From the NCBI GenBank assembly GCA_016713445.1, contig JADJPB010000009.1, forward strand, positions 231,355-295,354: 64,000 nucleotides of DNA, given 5' to 3'. Of this stretch, positions 1 through 8,900 are shown one piece after another. The notes beneath the pieces are model-generated. The model had not been told where the DNA came from. It ran no database searches and saw nothing but the letters and a program-made list of their open reading frames with translations. Source of the DNA: Bacteroidota bacterium. Its GTDB lineage: Bacteria; Bacteroidota; Bacteroidia; AKYH767-A; OLB10. Positions within the stretch are counted from its first letter, which is position 1. Each line of letters opens with the position of its first letter. The position numbers and the translations under genes are program-made.

Positions 1-394
1 CAAGAGCGTTGATGGTAAAATCTCTTCGTTTTTGATCATCCTCTAAAGTTCCACTGCTGACATTCGGCTTTCTTGAATCAAAGGAGTAAGATTCCTTTCT
101 GGCTCCTACAAATTCAATATCATCCTCGAGCTATTTGATCGTGGCTGTTCCGAAGGTCTCGAAAACATTTACTTGATTCGGAATTCCTAAGGCTCTTGCA
201 GTGATCTCTGCTGCTTTAATTCCATCACCTAAAACACTGATGTCGATGTCCTTGCAAGGTCTGTTTAAGAGCAGGTCTCGCACAAATCCACCAATGAGAA
301 AACCTTGAATTTCATTGGATTGAAGAGCATGTGCAATCGTTTCAAAAACAGGATTTGTCTTTGAAATGTTCGCAAAATTTGGATATACTGGCAT
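1..394 (-). CDS. cca: CCA-adding enzyme / poly(A) polymerase family tRNA nucleotidyltransferase, N-terminal part (partial, frameshifted)
   Basis: Class II nucleotidyltransferase that completes or repairs the 3'-CCA end of tRNA; only the N-terminus is in the window and the gene runs off the left edge. The head carries the family motif GGFVRDLLL followed by the metal-binding pair in DIDISVLG. The frame meets a stop at about 131-133. One base further on, the reading continues cleanly with EFVGARKESYSFDSRKP and then DQKRRDFTINAL, both classic for this family, so a one-base loss is likely. The ATG at 394 is preferred over a TTG at 403, which lies inside a TAAATTTG -7 box. Family is sure; whether the enzyme makes CCA or poly(A) cannot be told from this fragment. 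Confidence 0.85.
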
Positions 395-400
395 GGCATG

Positions 401-408
401 CAAATTTA
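401..408 (-). promoter_or_regulatory. Bacteroidota -7 promoter box (TAAATTTG) of cca
   Basis: Read on the minus strand this is TAAATTTG, an exact match to the TAnnTTTG -7 element of the Bacteroidota primary sigma factor. Only six bases separate it from the ATG at 394, so the transcript would have almost no leader. No TTG -33 element is visible at the usual spacing. Confidence 0.45.
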
Positions 409-596
409 GTCAAAAGACCTTGGATGATAGAGGTTATTAAAAATGTGTGTTCGATTTTAGAGAAAATGGAAAATTTTATTTAACTTTAGGAAACTTTTAA
501 GGGTGATTTTAATCAGCCGATTCATGATAGGGATCACCCATTTGATAGGCTGTATTTTCGAGTTTTGTAATTGGATATAACTTAATAATAGATACT

Positions 597-977
597 ATGG
601 AAAAGAAACTTGTTTACGATATGCACACTGAGCATATTCAATGGATTAATAAAATGCTCTTTTATAAAGACGAAATGAAGGTGATGCAAAACAGATTGTC
701 AGAAGTTGCAGGTAAAAATACCAATCAAGAGGTTCAGGCAATGGTAGAACATTTTCAGAATCAGCTAATCGTTCAAAATGAGCAGGCCGATATTTTGAAG
801 CATACGATCAAGCAGTATGAGAATACCATTGAGTTTCATTTGGAAAAGAGCGATACTGCAGCGGATAAGTTAAGGTGGGACGATCACTCCGATTTAAGAG
901 GAAAGGTAGAAATGTTTGAAAAAATAATCAATGAGCTAAGAGCAGAATTGATTGACTTCATAGCCAAATATATTTAA
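597..977 (+). CDS. Conserved hypothetical coiled-coil protein, 126 aa
   Basis: A small, soluble, highly charged protein with no signal peptide or membrane segment. Most of its length is predicted helix with heptad-like spacing of leucine, isoleucine and methionine, so it probably forms a coiled coil. It begins MEKKLVYDMHTEHIQWINKM. I recognise the general type as a small conserved hypothetical seen in Bacteroidota but know no function for it. It stands alone: the upstream gene diverges from it, and an inverted repeat follows its stop codon. The function call is open; that it is a real gene is well supported by length, codon texture and the terminator-like hairpin. Confidence 0.7.
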   Translation: MEKKLVYDMHTEHIQWINKMLFYKDEMKVMQNRLSEVAGKNTNQEVQAMVEHFQNQLIVQNEQADILKHTIKQYENTIEFHLEKSDTAADKLRWDDHSDLRGKVEMFEKIINELRAELIDFIAKYI

Positions 978-1002
978 TCTCTCTTTAAATCACTTTGAAG
1001 AT

Positions 1003-1034
1003 CCTTAGGTCGATTTTTTTTAATCGACCTAAGG
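1003..1034 (+). terminator. Hairpin downstream of the coiled-coil gene, probable terminator
   Basis: A perfect 13-bp inverted repeat (arms 1003-1015 and 1022-1034, arm CCTTAGGTCGATT) around a six-T loop lies 26 bases after the stop codon at 977. The sequence after it is T-rich but lacks a clean run of Ts, so termination strength is uncertain. It may also act as an RNA 3'-end stabiliser. Confidence 0.55.
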
Positions 1035-1142
1035 TGTATTTATTTGTTTGATATTTTACTATTTTTTACGAATGAATTCAAAGGAAAGTGCATGATAAGA
1101 TATTGTTTTCCCCAAAATAATATGGAATTAAGCGAAATTTTG

Positions 1143-1150
1143 TACATTTA
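1143..1150 (+). promoter_or_regulatory. Possible -7 promoter box (TACATTTA)
   Basis: TACATTTA differs by one base from TAnnTTTG and lies 18 bases before the ATG at 1169, a plausible distance for a promoter of the DoxX-like gene. No matching -33 TTG is seen, so this is a weak call. Confidence 0.25.
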
Positions 1151-1168
1151 CACATCTAAAAAAGCGAT

Positions 1169-1588
1169 ATGAATTTGACTGATATTAATTGGGCTGGATT
1201 TTTCTGCTCATCCTTCCTTGCCATCGTATTTCTCCAATCTGGAATTGATAAAATTGTAAACCATAAAAAAGAGTTGGGGTGGATTCAACAGAAGTTTGCA
1301 AAAAATGCACTGTATAATTATGTTGGAGTTTTATTTTATGTTCTTACTTTTTCAGAATTAATTAGTGGAATCCTGTCTTTTGGAGGGATGATTCATCTCT
1401 TGACAAGTAAAGGACCTTATATTGCTCAACTTGGTGCATGGTGTTCTTCGATGACATTACTCATGCTGATCTTTGGATTAAGAATTACAAAAGACTACAG
1501 TGGTTCTGCAACCCTTGTTCCTTATTTTATTGTAAGCTTGATTGGATTATTCTCGTTAACCTATCAATTCAATTTATTGGGCAATTAA
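1169..1588 (+). CDS. DoxX-like small membrane protein, 139 aa
   Basis: A four-helix integral membrane protein: hydrophobic segments lie roughly at residues 8-28, 48-72, 83-105 and 113-136. The overall shape, with a first helix followed by a basic loop (DKIVNHKKELGW), fits the DoxX/DoxD-like family, whose members are often of unknown function and in a few cases belong to quinone-linked oxidoreductases. No cofactor-binding motif is visible. The last 15 bases overlap the end of the convergent S8 protease gene exactly, stop codon against stop codon. Assignment to the family is likely; a precise role is not claimed. Confidence 0.65.
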   Translation: MNLTDINWAGFFCSSFLAIVFLQSGIDKIVNHKKELGWIQQKFAKNALYNYVGVLFYVLTFSELISGILSFGGMIHLLTSKGPYIAQLGAWCSSMTLLMLIFGLRITKDYSGSATLVPYFIVSLIGLFSLTYQFNLLGN

Positions 1589-3244
1589 TTTTTTGAAAGC
1601 GATTTCCTTTCCGTCATTAATTACAATAATGTAACAACCTTTTGAAAGGTTAACTGTCAAATTGATTTTGTTAAGTGTACCTAATATTGTATTTAATTCT
1701 TGCTTGAGTACGATCTTGCCGCAAACATCATGTATGGATAAGGATGCTTGGGAGCTGTTCTGAGCAAAATAAATTAATTGAATGATCTCTCCGCTGGCGA
1801 CAGGATTTGGAAAAACATGCAACAAAGAATTTTGTGGAACATTGATATCGCCCAACCCTAATAAACTATTGGCGAGTGCAAAGTTTGGAATCCCATAACC
1901 TAGGAGTGTGTCGGGTATCGAATATTGATGAGCACTTCGTTTCACTACTTGAATTATATCCATGTTAGATTTTTGTGACCATGCTTGCCATAAACAAGCA
2001 ACTGCACCACACATTACCGGACCTGAAAAAGAAGTGCCATTACCCTGCGTAGGTTGATTGCCACTAAATGGAGAATATAACCAGGTATTTTGTCCTTGAG
2101 CAGCTACATCAGGTTTTATTCGGTTGTCATAAGACGGACCATTGCCACTAAATCCGGCATAGGCACCACTGAAATCAACTGCCCCAACAGCAAGAATGGA
2201 GTCTGCGTCTGCAGGAGCGCTGATATAGTTCCAAGGACTACCGCCTTCATTTCCTGCGCTGTTAATTACTAAAATTCCTTTTTGTGCTGCCCAATCAGCC
2301 GCAATCGTTACTGGGTTACTATCTCCATTCATGTCAGCGTAAAAATGATTCTGTGAAGGATCATTAAATTCGGTATAACCTAAGGAAGAATTGATCATGT
2401 CGGCACCGGCAGAGTCTGCGAATTCAGCTCCGATCGCCCAATTGTATTCCTCAATAATATATTCAGAGTTTGCATCTTCTGTTCTCAATAAGATGTAATC
2501 GGCATGTGGTGCAGTGCCTATCAATGTGTCAGGCACATTAGCAGCCATACAAGAAAGGACGGACGATCCATGGTTGTGATCGTTGTACACGTTTACTTCG
2601 TTATCTACAAAGTCCCAAGTGTACTTGATTTGATTGTGTGTTCTAATACTGTCAAAGCAAGACATTAAGTTGGCATCTAAAAATCCTGCATCTAAAACAG
2701 CAATCAATTTACCGGCTCCTGTATAACCTTGGTTATGCAATGACACGAGTCCCAACATATTCGTCTGATCAAAACTATTTCCATAATTCAATGATTGGTT
2801 GCCTTGAAGGCGCAATGCTTGTTTAGATGGTTTTACAGTCGAAACTAAGTTGTCGAACTTATTTGTGCGATCAGGATTCGGCTGTGGCTTACTTACGTTT
2901 TGAACATTTAACACGTATGGCAATTGACTAATGGCTGCTAGTACAGATGGATTTGTTGTTTCGATAATGGCAGCGTTGAACCATTTGCTCGCTCGTTTTA
3001 CAGTTGCACCAGTACCGGCAACTCCAGAGAGATATTGTGGATTTACAGGAAGATCACTTTGATCAATTGTTATGTTTTGATTGTTCCTTCTGTCGATTGC
3101 TCGCTGAGAAAGAAAATCTAACGGAGAAGAAGTAGTAAAGGGAGAATTGTTTTTATCACTAAAAAAAACAACATAGCGATCCTGAGCAATAGCCTGGTGA
3201 ACGCATGAAGCAAGAAGGATAACAACTAGCAGTTTTAATTTCAT
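1574..3244 (-). CDS. Secreted subtilisin-like serine peptidase (S8 family) with T9SS sorting domain
   Basis: An exported endopeptidase. The catalytic triad is complete: Asp about residue 185 in AVLDAGF, His about 225 in DHNHGSSV, Ser about 405 in NGTSFSGP (numbered from the ATG at 3244); the oxyanion Asn lies in INSAGNEGG. That ATG opens a signal peptide ending around HQAIAQ and is preferred to the upstream start at 3295. Residues of about 25-135 form a divergent inhibitor/prodomain-like region. The C-terminus (VFPNPVASGE, then a beta-sandwich ending ending KKLIAQ) is a type A T9SS sorting domain, so the protein is probably carried to the cell surface or released. Likely roles are nutrient proteolysis or surface-protein processing. 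The 3' end overlaps the convergent DoxX-like gene. Confidence 0.9.
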   Translation of the reverse strand: MKLKLLVVILLASCVHQAIAQDRYVVFFSDKNNSPFTTSSPLDFLSQRAIDRRNNQNITIDQSDLPVNPQYLSGVAGTGATVKRASKWFNAAIIETTNPSVLAAISQLPYVLNVQNVSKPQPNPDRTNKFDNLVSTVKPSKQALRLQGNQSLNYGNSFDQTNMLGLVSLHNQGYTGAGKLIAVLDAGFLDANLMSCFDSIRTHNQIKYTWDFVDNEVNVYNDHNHGSSVLSCMAANVPDTLIGTAPHADYILLRTEDANSEYIIEEYNWAIGAEFADSAGADMINSSLGYTEFNDPSQNHFYADMNGDSNPVTIAADWAAQKGILVINSAGNEGGSPWNYISAPADADSILAVGAVDFSGAYAGFSGNGPSYDNRIKPDVAAQGQNTWLYSPFSGNQPTQGNGTSFSGPVMCGAVACLWQAWSQKSNMDIIQVVKRSAHQYSIPDTLLGYGIPNFALANSLLGLGDINVPQNSLLHVFPNPVASGEIIQLIYFAQNSSQASLSIHDVCGKIVLKQELNTILGTLNKINLTVNLSKGCYIIVINDGKEIAFKKLIAQ

Positions 3245-3512
3245 AAGGAGTAAGCAATTAGTTTTTCTTTGTAAATATATCCTGAGATTTAACAAATGAA
3301 GAGGAGTCCTTTAATGAGAAGCAGGTGTTTTTTAACCGATTTATTATCTTCTCTGAATTGGTAATTTGACTTATCGAAGATAACTCAAACAAGCTTTTTT
3401 TCCTAGAAAACCTTCAATAAAATCTAGAATATTATTAACTGATGACAAAAAGAAGGAAGAGTTAGCAGGAAAAATGTTTTTCTTCTTGAAAAAGACTGAA
3501 AGTCAAATGAAA

Positions 3513-4199
3513 CTAAGGAGTGTAGGAGGTAAGCTTTTCAGTATAGATAAAGCCCGAGACGGTATCCCCGGATATGAAATTGAATTCCAGATCGGAAATA
3601 TATCGAAAGTAGCAACCAATATTCTTAGCATATTTTTCTTCAGCGTAGTAATCGTTGAGTAAGTTAGCAGGTTCATCGTCTTCCTTCACAAGAACAGTTT
3701 CACTAAATGTTAAGCCGTTGAATGTATCCGGAATTCCTACCGAAGCATGCTCATAGGTTCTTGGTGTAAGTGTATTGTAGGCGTTTCCATTCCAGGTAAT
3801 GCCATTGGTAATTGAAAATACGAGTTTTACAAATCGAATATTGTCTTCTACTTTTTCTGCACGCTGCGCATTTCTATGGGAAGACCATACTTTGTAAATG
3901 ATCCAGTTGCCGCCAATGTCAAGCTTAAATCTTTCGATTCGTTGCGCCAATCGACCTTGATTATCTATAAAAGTGCCAGCTATAGTTTCTTTAAGTGGGT
4001 AACTTACGGTATCTCGTGTATTGGTAAATGAATCCCAATACACAGAGTCAACATTGTAATAGCGGGTGAGGCCTGAGTCGATGGGGAAATAGAGTAAAGT
4101 AATGTCAATTGGACTAACGAATGTTTCGTCGTCTTTTTTACAAGAAGAAATAAATAAAAGAAGGGTGAATCCTAATCCAGAAAGTATGAGATTTTTCAT
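3513..4199 (-). CDS. Hypothetical lipoprotein, 228 aa
   Basis: The N-terminus MKNLILSGLGF is followed by a hydrophobic stretch and the lipobox LFISSC, with lysines and acidic residues directly after the cysteine, so it is predicted to be lipid-anchored in the outer or inner membrane. The mature part is rich in beta-type, aromatic sequence with no motif I recognise. It lies between mnmA and the S8 protease on the same strand, 44 bases after the mnmA stop, and could be co-transcribed with mnmA. No function is proposed. Confidence 0.75.
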   Translation of the reverse strand: MKNLILSGLGFTLLLFISSCKKDDETFVSPIDITLLYFPIDSGLTRYYNVDSVYWDSFTNTRDTVSYPLKETIAGTFIDNQGRLAQRIERFKLDIGGNWIIYKVWSSHRNAQRAEKVEDNIRFVKLVFSITNGITWNGNAYNTLTPRTYEHASVGIPDTFNGLTFSETVLVKEDDEPANLLNDYYAEEKYAKNIGCYFRYISDLEFNFISGDTVSGFIYTEKLTSYTP

Positions 4200-4243
4200 G
4201 CTATTGATTTAACATTTTTTTTACGTAAGCGCGGACAAATGGT

Positions 4244-5344
4244 TTAACTATTTATTGATTTTTGAATGAATCCACCGGCAACTACATCATCTCCCTCATA
4301 AAACACAGCACTTTGTCCTGGCGCTACTGACTTTACAGGCGCAAGAAACTGAACCCTCATTTCATTACCGTGTTGTTCAATTGTACTCATGGTTCCTGGA
4401 TCTTTGTACCTCACCTTCGAAAGCACTTCTAATCGCTCTGGGATAGCAGCATACTTTACTAAATTGATATTTCTTACCAACATCTCTTCTTTATTCAAAT
4501 CTTCAATTTCTCCTAAGATAACGGTGTTGGTGTCGGGTTGAATTTCGGTTACATACAAAGCTTCCCCTACAGCAATTTCTAAACCTTTTCGTTGGCCAAT
4601 AGTATAGAAAGGGTAACCTCTGTGTTTCCCTAAGACTTTTCCGTTTTTATCTCTGAAATCTCCTCCTTCTAAACTTGTTTCTAATTCAGGTACGCGATTT
4701 TTTAAAAAGGCACGATAGTCATTATCTGGAATGAAGCAAATCTCATAACTCTCACTTTTATTGGCTAGTTCGTGTAAGCCCATATCACGCGCCATCTGTC
4801 GTATCGCACTTTTCTCCATACCACCAACAGGAAACATAGTTCTTGATAAACACTCTTGCGTTACGCCCCACAAAACATAACTTTGATCTTTAGAAGGATC
4901 ATGCCCTCGAGAAATAACATGTCGACCATTTTCTTCTCTTACTTTTGCATAATGTCCGGTGGCAATGAATTCGCAATTTAACATGTCTGCACGCTTGAGC
5001 AATGCTTCCCACTTAATATGTGTATTGCACATAACACAAGGATTCGGTGTTCTACCTGCTAAATACTCATCTACAAAATTGTCGATCACCGATTCACCAA
5101 ACTCACCTCTTATGTCTAAAATGTAATGCGGAAAACCGTACTCTACAGCAATGCTTCTGGCATCATTGATGGAATCTAAACTACAACACCCTGTTTCTTT
5201 AGAAGTAGACCCAGAGGATGCGTAATCCCATGTTTTCATGGTCAGTCCAATCACTTCATATCCTTGTTGATGGAGCATAATTGCAGCTACCGAACTATCG
5301 ATACCGCCACTCATAGCCATTAAAACTCTTCCTTTCTTATTCAT
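4244..5344 (-). CDS. mnmA: tRNA-specific 2-thiouridylase MnmA
   Basis: Cytoplasmic enzyme that adds sulfur to C2 of the wobble uridine (U34) in Lys, Glu and Gln tRNAs. The P-loop of the N-type ATP pyrophosphatase fold is clear (AMSGGIDSSVAA). The two catalytic cysteines are present, one in RTPNPCVMC and one in YEICFIPD. The central and C-terminal beta-barrel domains include YTIGQRKGL and end near AVFYEGDDVVAGG. Length, about 366 aa, is normal. The ATG at 5344 is chosen over one four codons upstream because family members start just before the P-loop strand. A TATCTTTG -7 box sits nine bases upstream. Confidence 0.97.
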   Translation of the reverse strand: MNKKGRVLMAMSGGIDSSVAAIMLHQQGYEVIGLTMKTWDYASSGSTSKETGCCSLDSINDARSIAVEYGFPHYILDIRGEFGESVIDNFVDEYLAGRTPNPCVMCNTHIKWEALLKRADMLNCEFIATGHYAKVREENGRHVISRGHDPSKDQSYVLWGVTQECLSRTMFPVGGMEKSAIRQMARDMGLHELANKSESYEICFIPDNDYRAFLKNRVPELETSLEGGDFRDKNGKVLGKHRGYPFYTIGQRKGLEIAVGEALYVTEIQPDTNTVILGEIEDLNKEEMLVRNINLVKYAAIPERLEVLSKVRYKDPGTMSTIEQHGNEMRVQFLAPVKSVAPGQSAVFYEGDDVVAGGFIQKSINS

Positions 5345-5353
5345 GGGTTGGTG

Positions 5354-5361
5354 CAAAGATA
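5354..5361 (-). promoter_or_regulatory. -7 promoter box (TATCTTTG) of mnmA
   Basis: Exact TAnnTTTG match on the minus strand, nine bases before the mnmA ATG at 5344. The transcript leader would be only a few bases long. No -33 TTG is obvious. Confidence 0.5.
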
Positions 5362-5415
5362 TGGAAAAACAATATCTATGTAATGTAAATCTTTAATTGT
5401 CAAAACGTTAGGTTG

Positions 5416-7193
5416 TTAATTGGCTATCAAACCTTTAAATTGAATTTCAAATAAGTTCTTGTAATGCCCGCCTTTCTCTAGGAGCTCATTGTGATTTCCA
5501 CTTTCAACAATTTCTCCTTTTTCCATAACGATTATTCGATCAGCTTTATGAATAGTAGCCAGTCGATGGGCAATGACAATGGATGTTCTTTTGAAGTTAA
5601 ACTTTCGGTGGCTCGCGTGATGATTTCCTCGGTGTCAGTGTCGATGCTAGATGTAGCTTCGTCTAAAACTAAAATGTCAGGATTATAAGCATAGGCACGC
5701 ACAAAGGAAATAAGTTGTCTTTGACCCGTCGATAATACTCCGCCTCGCTCTTGAACGATGAAATTATATTTCCCAGGAAGTGTGTTTATGAATTCATCAG
5801 CACCCAAATCTTTTGCTGCGGCTTGAACAGTGTCCATGGTTATCTGATCGTACCTCAGTGTGATGTTGTTAATGATGGAGTCAGAAAATAAAAATACATC
5901 TTGCAGTACAACACCAATTTTTCCTCTTAAATAATGTAAGTCAAAATCGTTAATGTTTATTTCATCAATTAATATTTCTCCTTTGTGGGTGGTATAGAAT
6001 CGATTTAATAAATTGATGATGGTCGATTTTCCAGCACCCGTAGCCCCGATGAAAGCAACCATTTCGTGTGGTTGAATTTTGAAGTTGATACCTTTTAGAA
6101 TCCAGTTGGGAGATTCTGTATTAATGGATGATTCATCATAGGTAAACCAAACATTTCTAAATTCAATAACTCCCATAATTTTCTCAGGATGTAATGTGCC
6201 TTTGTTGACATTGATTTGGTCTTCATCCATGACTTTGAAAATTCGCTCCGAACTTACCATTCCCATCTGTAATGTGTTGAACTTATCCGCTAACTCTCGA
6301 ATTGGACGGAATAACAAATTTATGTACATTATGAAAGCTACTAGGTTTCCAAAAGTGACTTCATCTCGTATAACTCCTCCTGCTCCATACCAAACGATGA
6401 GTCCTATGGAAATAGCTGATAGGATTTCGACTACTGGAAAAAAAATGGAATAGTACCAAACCGAACGAATATTTTCGTCGCGATGTTTTTTATTGATGTC
6501 CTTGAATTTTTGGTATTCTTCATCTTGTCGGCTAAAAATTTGTACAATTCGCATGCCCGTAAGATGTTCTTGGACGAAAGTGTTTAATGCAGATACTTGA
6601 GTACGCACACCTGAAAAGGCAGATTTTATTTTGTTTTTGAAGATATTGGTGGCAAGGAGTAGGAGTGGAATCGTACTTAAGCTGATAAGAGCAAGTCGCC
6701 AGTCAACTATAAACATAACCGTTACAATAACTACTAGTTGTAGAATGTCTCCAATGATGATAATTAATCCTTCTGAAAAAATATCAGCTATGGTTTCCAT
6801 ATCTGAAACGCTTCTGGTTACAGAAGCTCCAACAGGTGTTTTGTCGAAATACTGAAGTTTGAATTGACTCATTCTTTTGAAAAGCACTTCACGCATGTCA
6901 CGAATAACATTTTGTCCGAGGAGATTGGTGTACCATGCATGAAAGTATTGCAACACCGATTGCAACACTAATACGAACAACATCGCTACACTCATCCACA
7001 ATAATCCAATGGCGTCCCCTGGCGATAAATAATGATCAAGGATGTATTGAGTCATCAATGGACGCAAAGGTCCAAGTAAGGCTAAAGTTAAGGTTAACCC
7101 AATCGACAAATAAAAGATTTTGCGATATGGTTTTGAGAATACAAATATTCTCCTCAGTAAATTTGAGTCAAAAGCTTTTCCCGATACGCTCAT
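5416..7193 (-). CDS. ABC transporter, fused membrane and ATPase domains (MsbA/multidrug exporter type), frameshifted near its end
   Basis: A half-size type IV ABC exporter: six membrane helices in about residues 20-320, then the nucleotide-binding domain with Walker A (GATGAGKST), Q-loop (VLQDVFLF), a signature close to LSGGQ written STGQRQL, and Walker B (DILVLDEATSSID). The frame is lost in a run of four Ts at 5589-5592. With one more A on the coding strand, the protein continues SIVIAHRLATIHKADRI, which contains the switch histidine, and ends QFKGLIAN at a stop at 5416-5418, giving about 592 residues. The substrate cannot be told; lipid or drug export is usual. The start overlaps the truA stop by four bases, so the two are probably co-translated. 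Confidence 0.9.
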
Positions 7194-7960
7194 CTTTGAA
7201 AGAAGTATTGACGATCCACTTGAAGATAATTGTACTTTACCTCTTCTAAAAACAAACCTTGGGCAGGAACTGTTTTTCCTGCTTCAGTACGGTCTTTACT
7301 GACGAGAATTGCTTTAAACTCATCCAGCGATATTTTCCCTGTTCCAACTTCGTATAAAGTTCCTACCATAGCTCTGACCATGCCACGTAAAAAGCGGTTG
7401 GCAGACACTGTAAACTGGAGATCATCATTTTTCTCAATCCATTTGCATTCACTCACGATGCAGTTCTTGGTTAATTGATTGCCTCCTTTTTTAGCAAAGC
7501 AGGAAAAGTCGAGTTGTGGCAAGCATAATGCAGCGGCTTCATTCATCGCATCTAGGTTCACTTTTTGACGATTGAACCAAAAGTAATTATTGTTGAAAGG
7601 ACTTGGTTTCCTTTTGATGTAATAACTGTAGGATCTTTGAATGCCATCAAAACGAGCGTGAGCATCTGAAGATACAGGAATTAAATCATAAACACGAATG
7701 TCGCGCGGTAGTAAGGAGTTAATTTGAAAGAGTGCCTTTTCGATATTGTCTACTTCAGTTTCAAGATCAAAGTGAGCATAAAACTGCGTAGCATGAACAC
7801 CTTTGTCTGTTCGGCCGCATCCTGTAGTTTCGATCGTAGTACGGAATACGGTAGTGAATACGTGATTTATGTGATGCTGAATGGAAATATCATTGGGTTG
7901 AATTTGCCACCCAAAATAAGAAGTTCCATCGTAAGCTAAACTCGCGAAATAACGGTGCAT
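7190..7960 (-). CDS. truA: tRNA pseudouridine synthase A (TruA)
   Basis: Makes pseudouridine at positions 38-40 in the anticodon arm of tRNA. The catalytic aspartate lies in the motif GCGRTDKGVHA. Other family sequence includes the N-terminal LAYDGTSYFGWQ and the C-terminal FLRGMVRAMVGTL. Length about 256 aa is standard. The ATG at 7960 is chosen because the TTG at 7966 falls inside the -7 box. The stop overlaps the start of the ABC exporter gene (ATGA), a sign of co-translation. The gene after it in the opposite direction is an unrelated GT2. Confidence 0.97.
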   Translation of the reverse strand: MHRYFASLAYDGTSYFGWQIQPNDISIQHHINHVFTTVFRTTIETTGCGRTDKGVHATQFYAHFDLETEVDNIEKALFQINSLLPRDIRVYDLIPVSSDAHARFDGIQRSYSYYIKRKPSPFNNNYFWFNRQKVNLDAMNEAAALCLPQLDFSCFAKKGGNQLTKNCIVSECKWIEKNDDLQFTVSANRFLRGMVRAMVGTLYEVGTGKISLDEFKAILVSKDRTEAGKTVPAQGLFLEEVKYNYLQVDRQYFFQR

Positions 7961-7963
7961 TTG

Positions 7964-7971
7964 CAAAGATA
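7964..7971 (-). promoter_or_regulatory. -7 promoter box (TATCTTTG) of truA
   Basis: Exact -7 match on the minus strand with only three bases between it and the truA ATG at 7960. Since transcription normally starts a few bases after this box, the mRNA should start at or next to the AUG, that is, be leaderless. Confidence 0.5.
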
Positions 7972-8058
7972 CTCAGGCAAATCTTTCTTTTTGTAAGATT
8001 TGTTGAAACATAGCTAATTGATTGGCGTAAAAAGAATTAAATTACTTAAAAAAAGCAT

Positions 8059-8823
8059 ATGTTCCAGCCATTTCTACCTTCAACGATTAAACAACATTTT
8101 CTTCAATTTAATTCAGTCGATGATATTCCGCAAGAAACATTTGACCGAATTAAAAAAGGTTTCGCTGAACAAAATTCTGAAAATCCATTGATTAGCATCG
8201 TGGTTATTGCGTATAATGAGGAAAAAACAATTATAAAGTCGTTGTCTTCATTGTCTTCTCTCAAATCTAAATATTCTTTCGAAGTAATTGTATCCAATAA
8301 TAATTCATCAGATCGAACTCAAGAAGTATTGGATAAATGCGGCGTAAAATCAGTTTTTCAACCGTTGCAAGGTGTGGGGAATGCTCGTGATGCGGGCTTA
8401 CAGATAGCTCGTGGTAAATATCATTTGTGTGCAGATGCAGATACTATTTATCCTCCAAATTATATCGACGAAATGATTTCGCCTTTAGAGACTGGAGAAG
8501 CAATTTGTACTTATGGTCGAGTAGCTTTTTTGCCTGATGGGAATAAGTCTAGGTTTGCGTTAAGTATCTATGAAATTTTTAAAGACATTGCAATTGGACT
8601 TCGTGCCATCAAACGTCCCGAATTAGTAGCTGGCGGAGCAAGCTTGGCTTTTTTTACTCGGATGGGAAAACAAATAGGTTGGAGAACAGACGTGGCTCGA
8701 GGAGAAGATGGTCAAATGGTTTTAGCGATGAAACGTTTTGGCAAAGTGAAAATGGTAAAAACAAGTGGTTCTAGAATTTGGACAACAGCAAGAACATTGG
8801 ATAGAGACGGAAGTTTTTTTTAA
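8059..8823 (+). CDS. Glycosyltransferase family 2 protein, 254 aa
   Basis: An inverting GT-A fold transferase that moves a sugar from a nucleotide sugar to an unknown acceptor. The N-terminal nucleotide-binding strand reads ISIVVIAYNEEKTI, the second strand reads EVIVSNNNSSDRT, and the metal-binding DxD is the DAD in LCADADTIYP. A later GEDGQMVLAM matches the acceptor/catalytic ED region of the family. No membrane helices are seen, so it is soluble or peripheral. It is a lone rightward gene between truA and tpiA, some 5 kb from the main polysaccharide locus, so its pathway is unknown. The gene ends convergent to tpiA. Confidence 0.88.
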   Translation: MFQPFLPSTIKQHFLQFNSVDDIPQETFDRIKKGFAEQNSENPLISIVVIAYNEEKTIIKSLSSLSSLKSKYSFEVIVSNNNSSDRTQEVLDKCGVKSVFQPLQGVGNARDAGLQIARGKYHLCADADTIYPPNYIDEMISPLETGEAICTYGRVAFLPDGNKSRFALSIYEIFKDIAIGLRAIKRPELVAGGASLAFFTRMGKQIGWRTDVARGEDGQMVLAMKRFGKVKMVKTSGSRIWTTARTLDRDGSFF

Positions 8824-8900
8824 GTTGATTGGAAAGCGAGTAAAAAAAGAAATCTCTAGAGTTCATTTTTACTTTATACCATCAAAACAAAGCGCTTAAA

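Noticed and set aside
2090..2272. Small frame antisense to the S8 protease
   Set aside because: No start context or family likeness; it is the reverse of a well-supported gene.
5491..7302. Several frames antisense to the ABC exporter and truA
   Set aside because: Each is low-complexity or hydrophobic without a motif and mirrors a strong gene.
8845..8870. Possible terminator between the GT2 and tpiA genes
   Set aside because: Only an eight-base palindrome (CTCTAGAG) is present; too weak to call.
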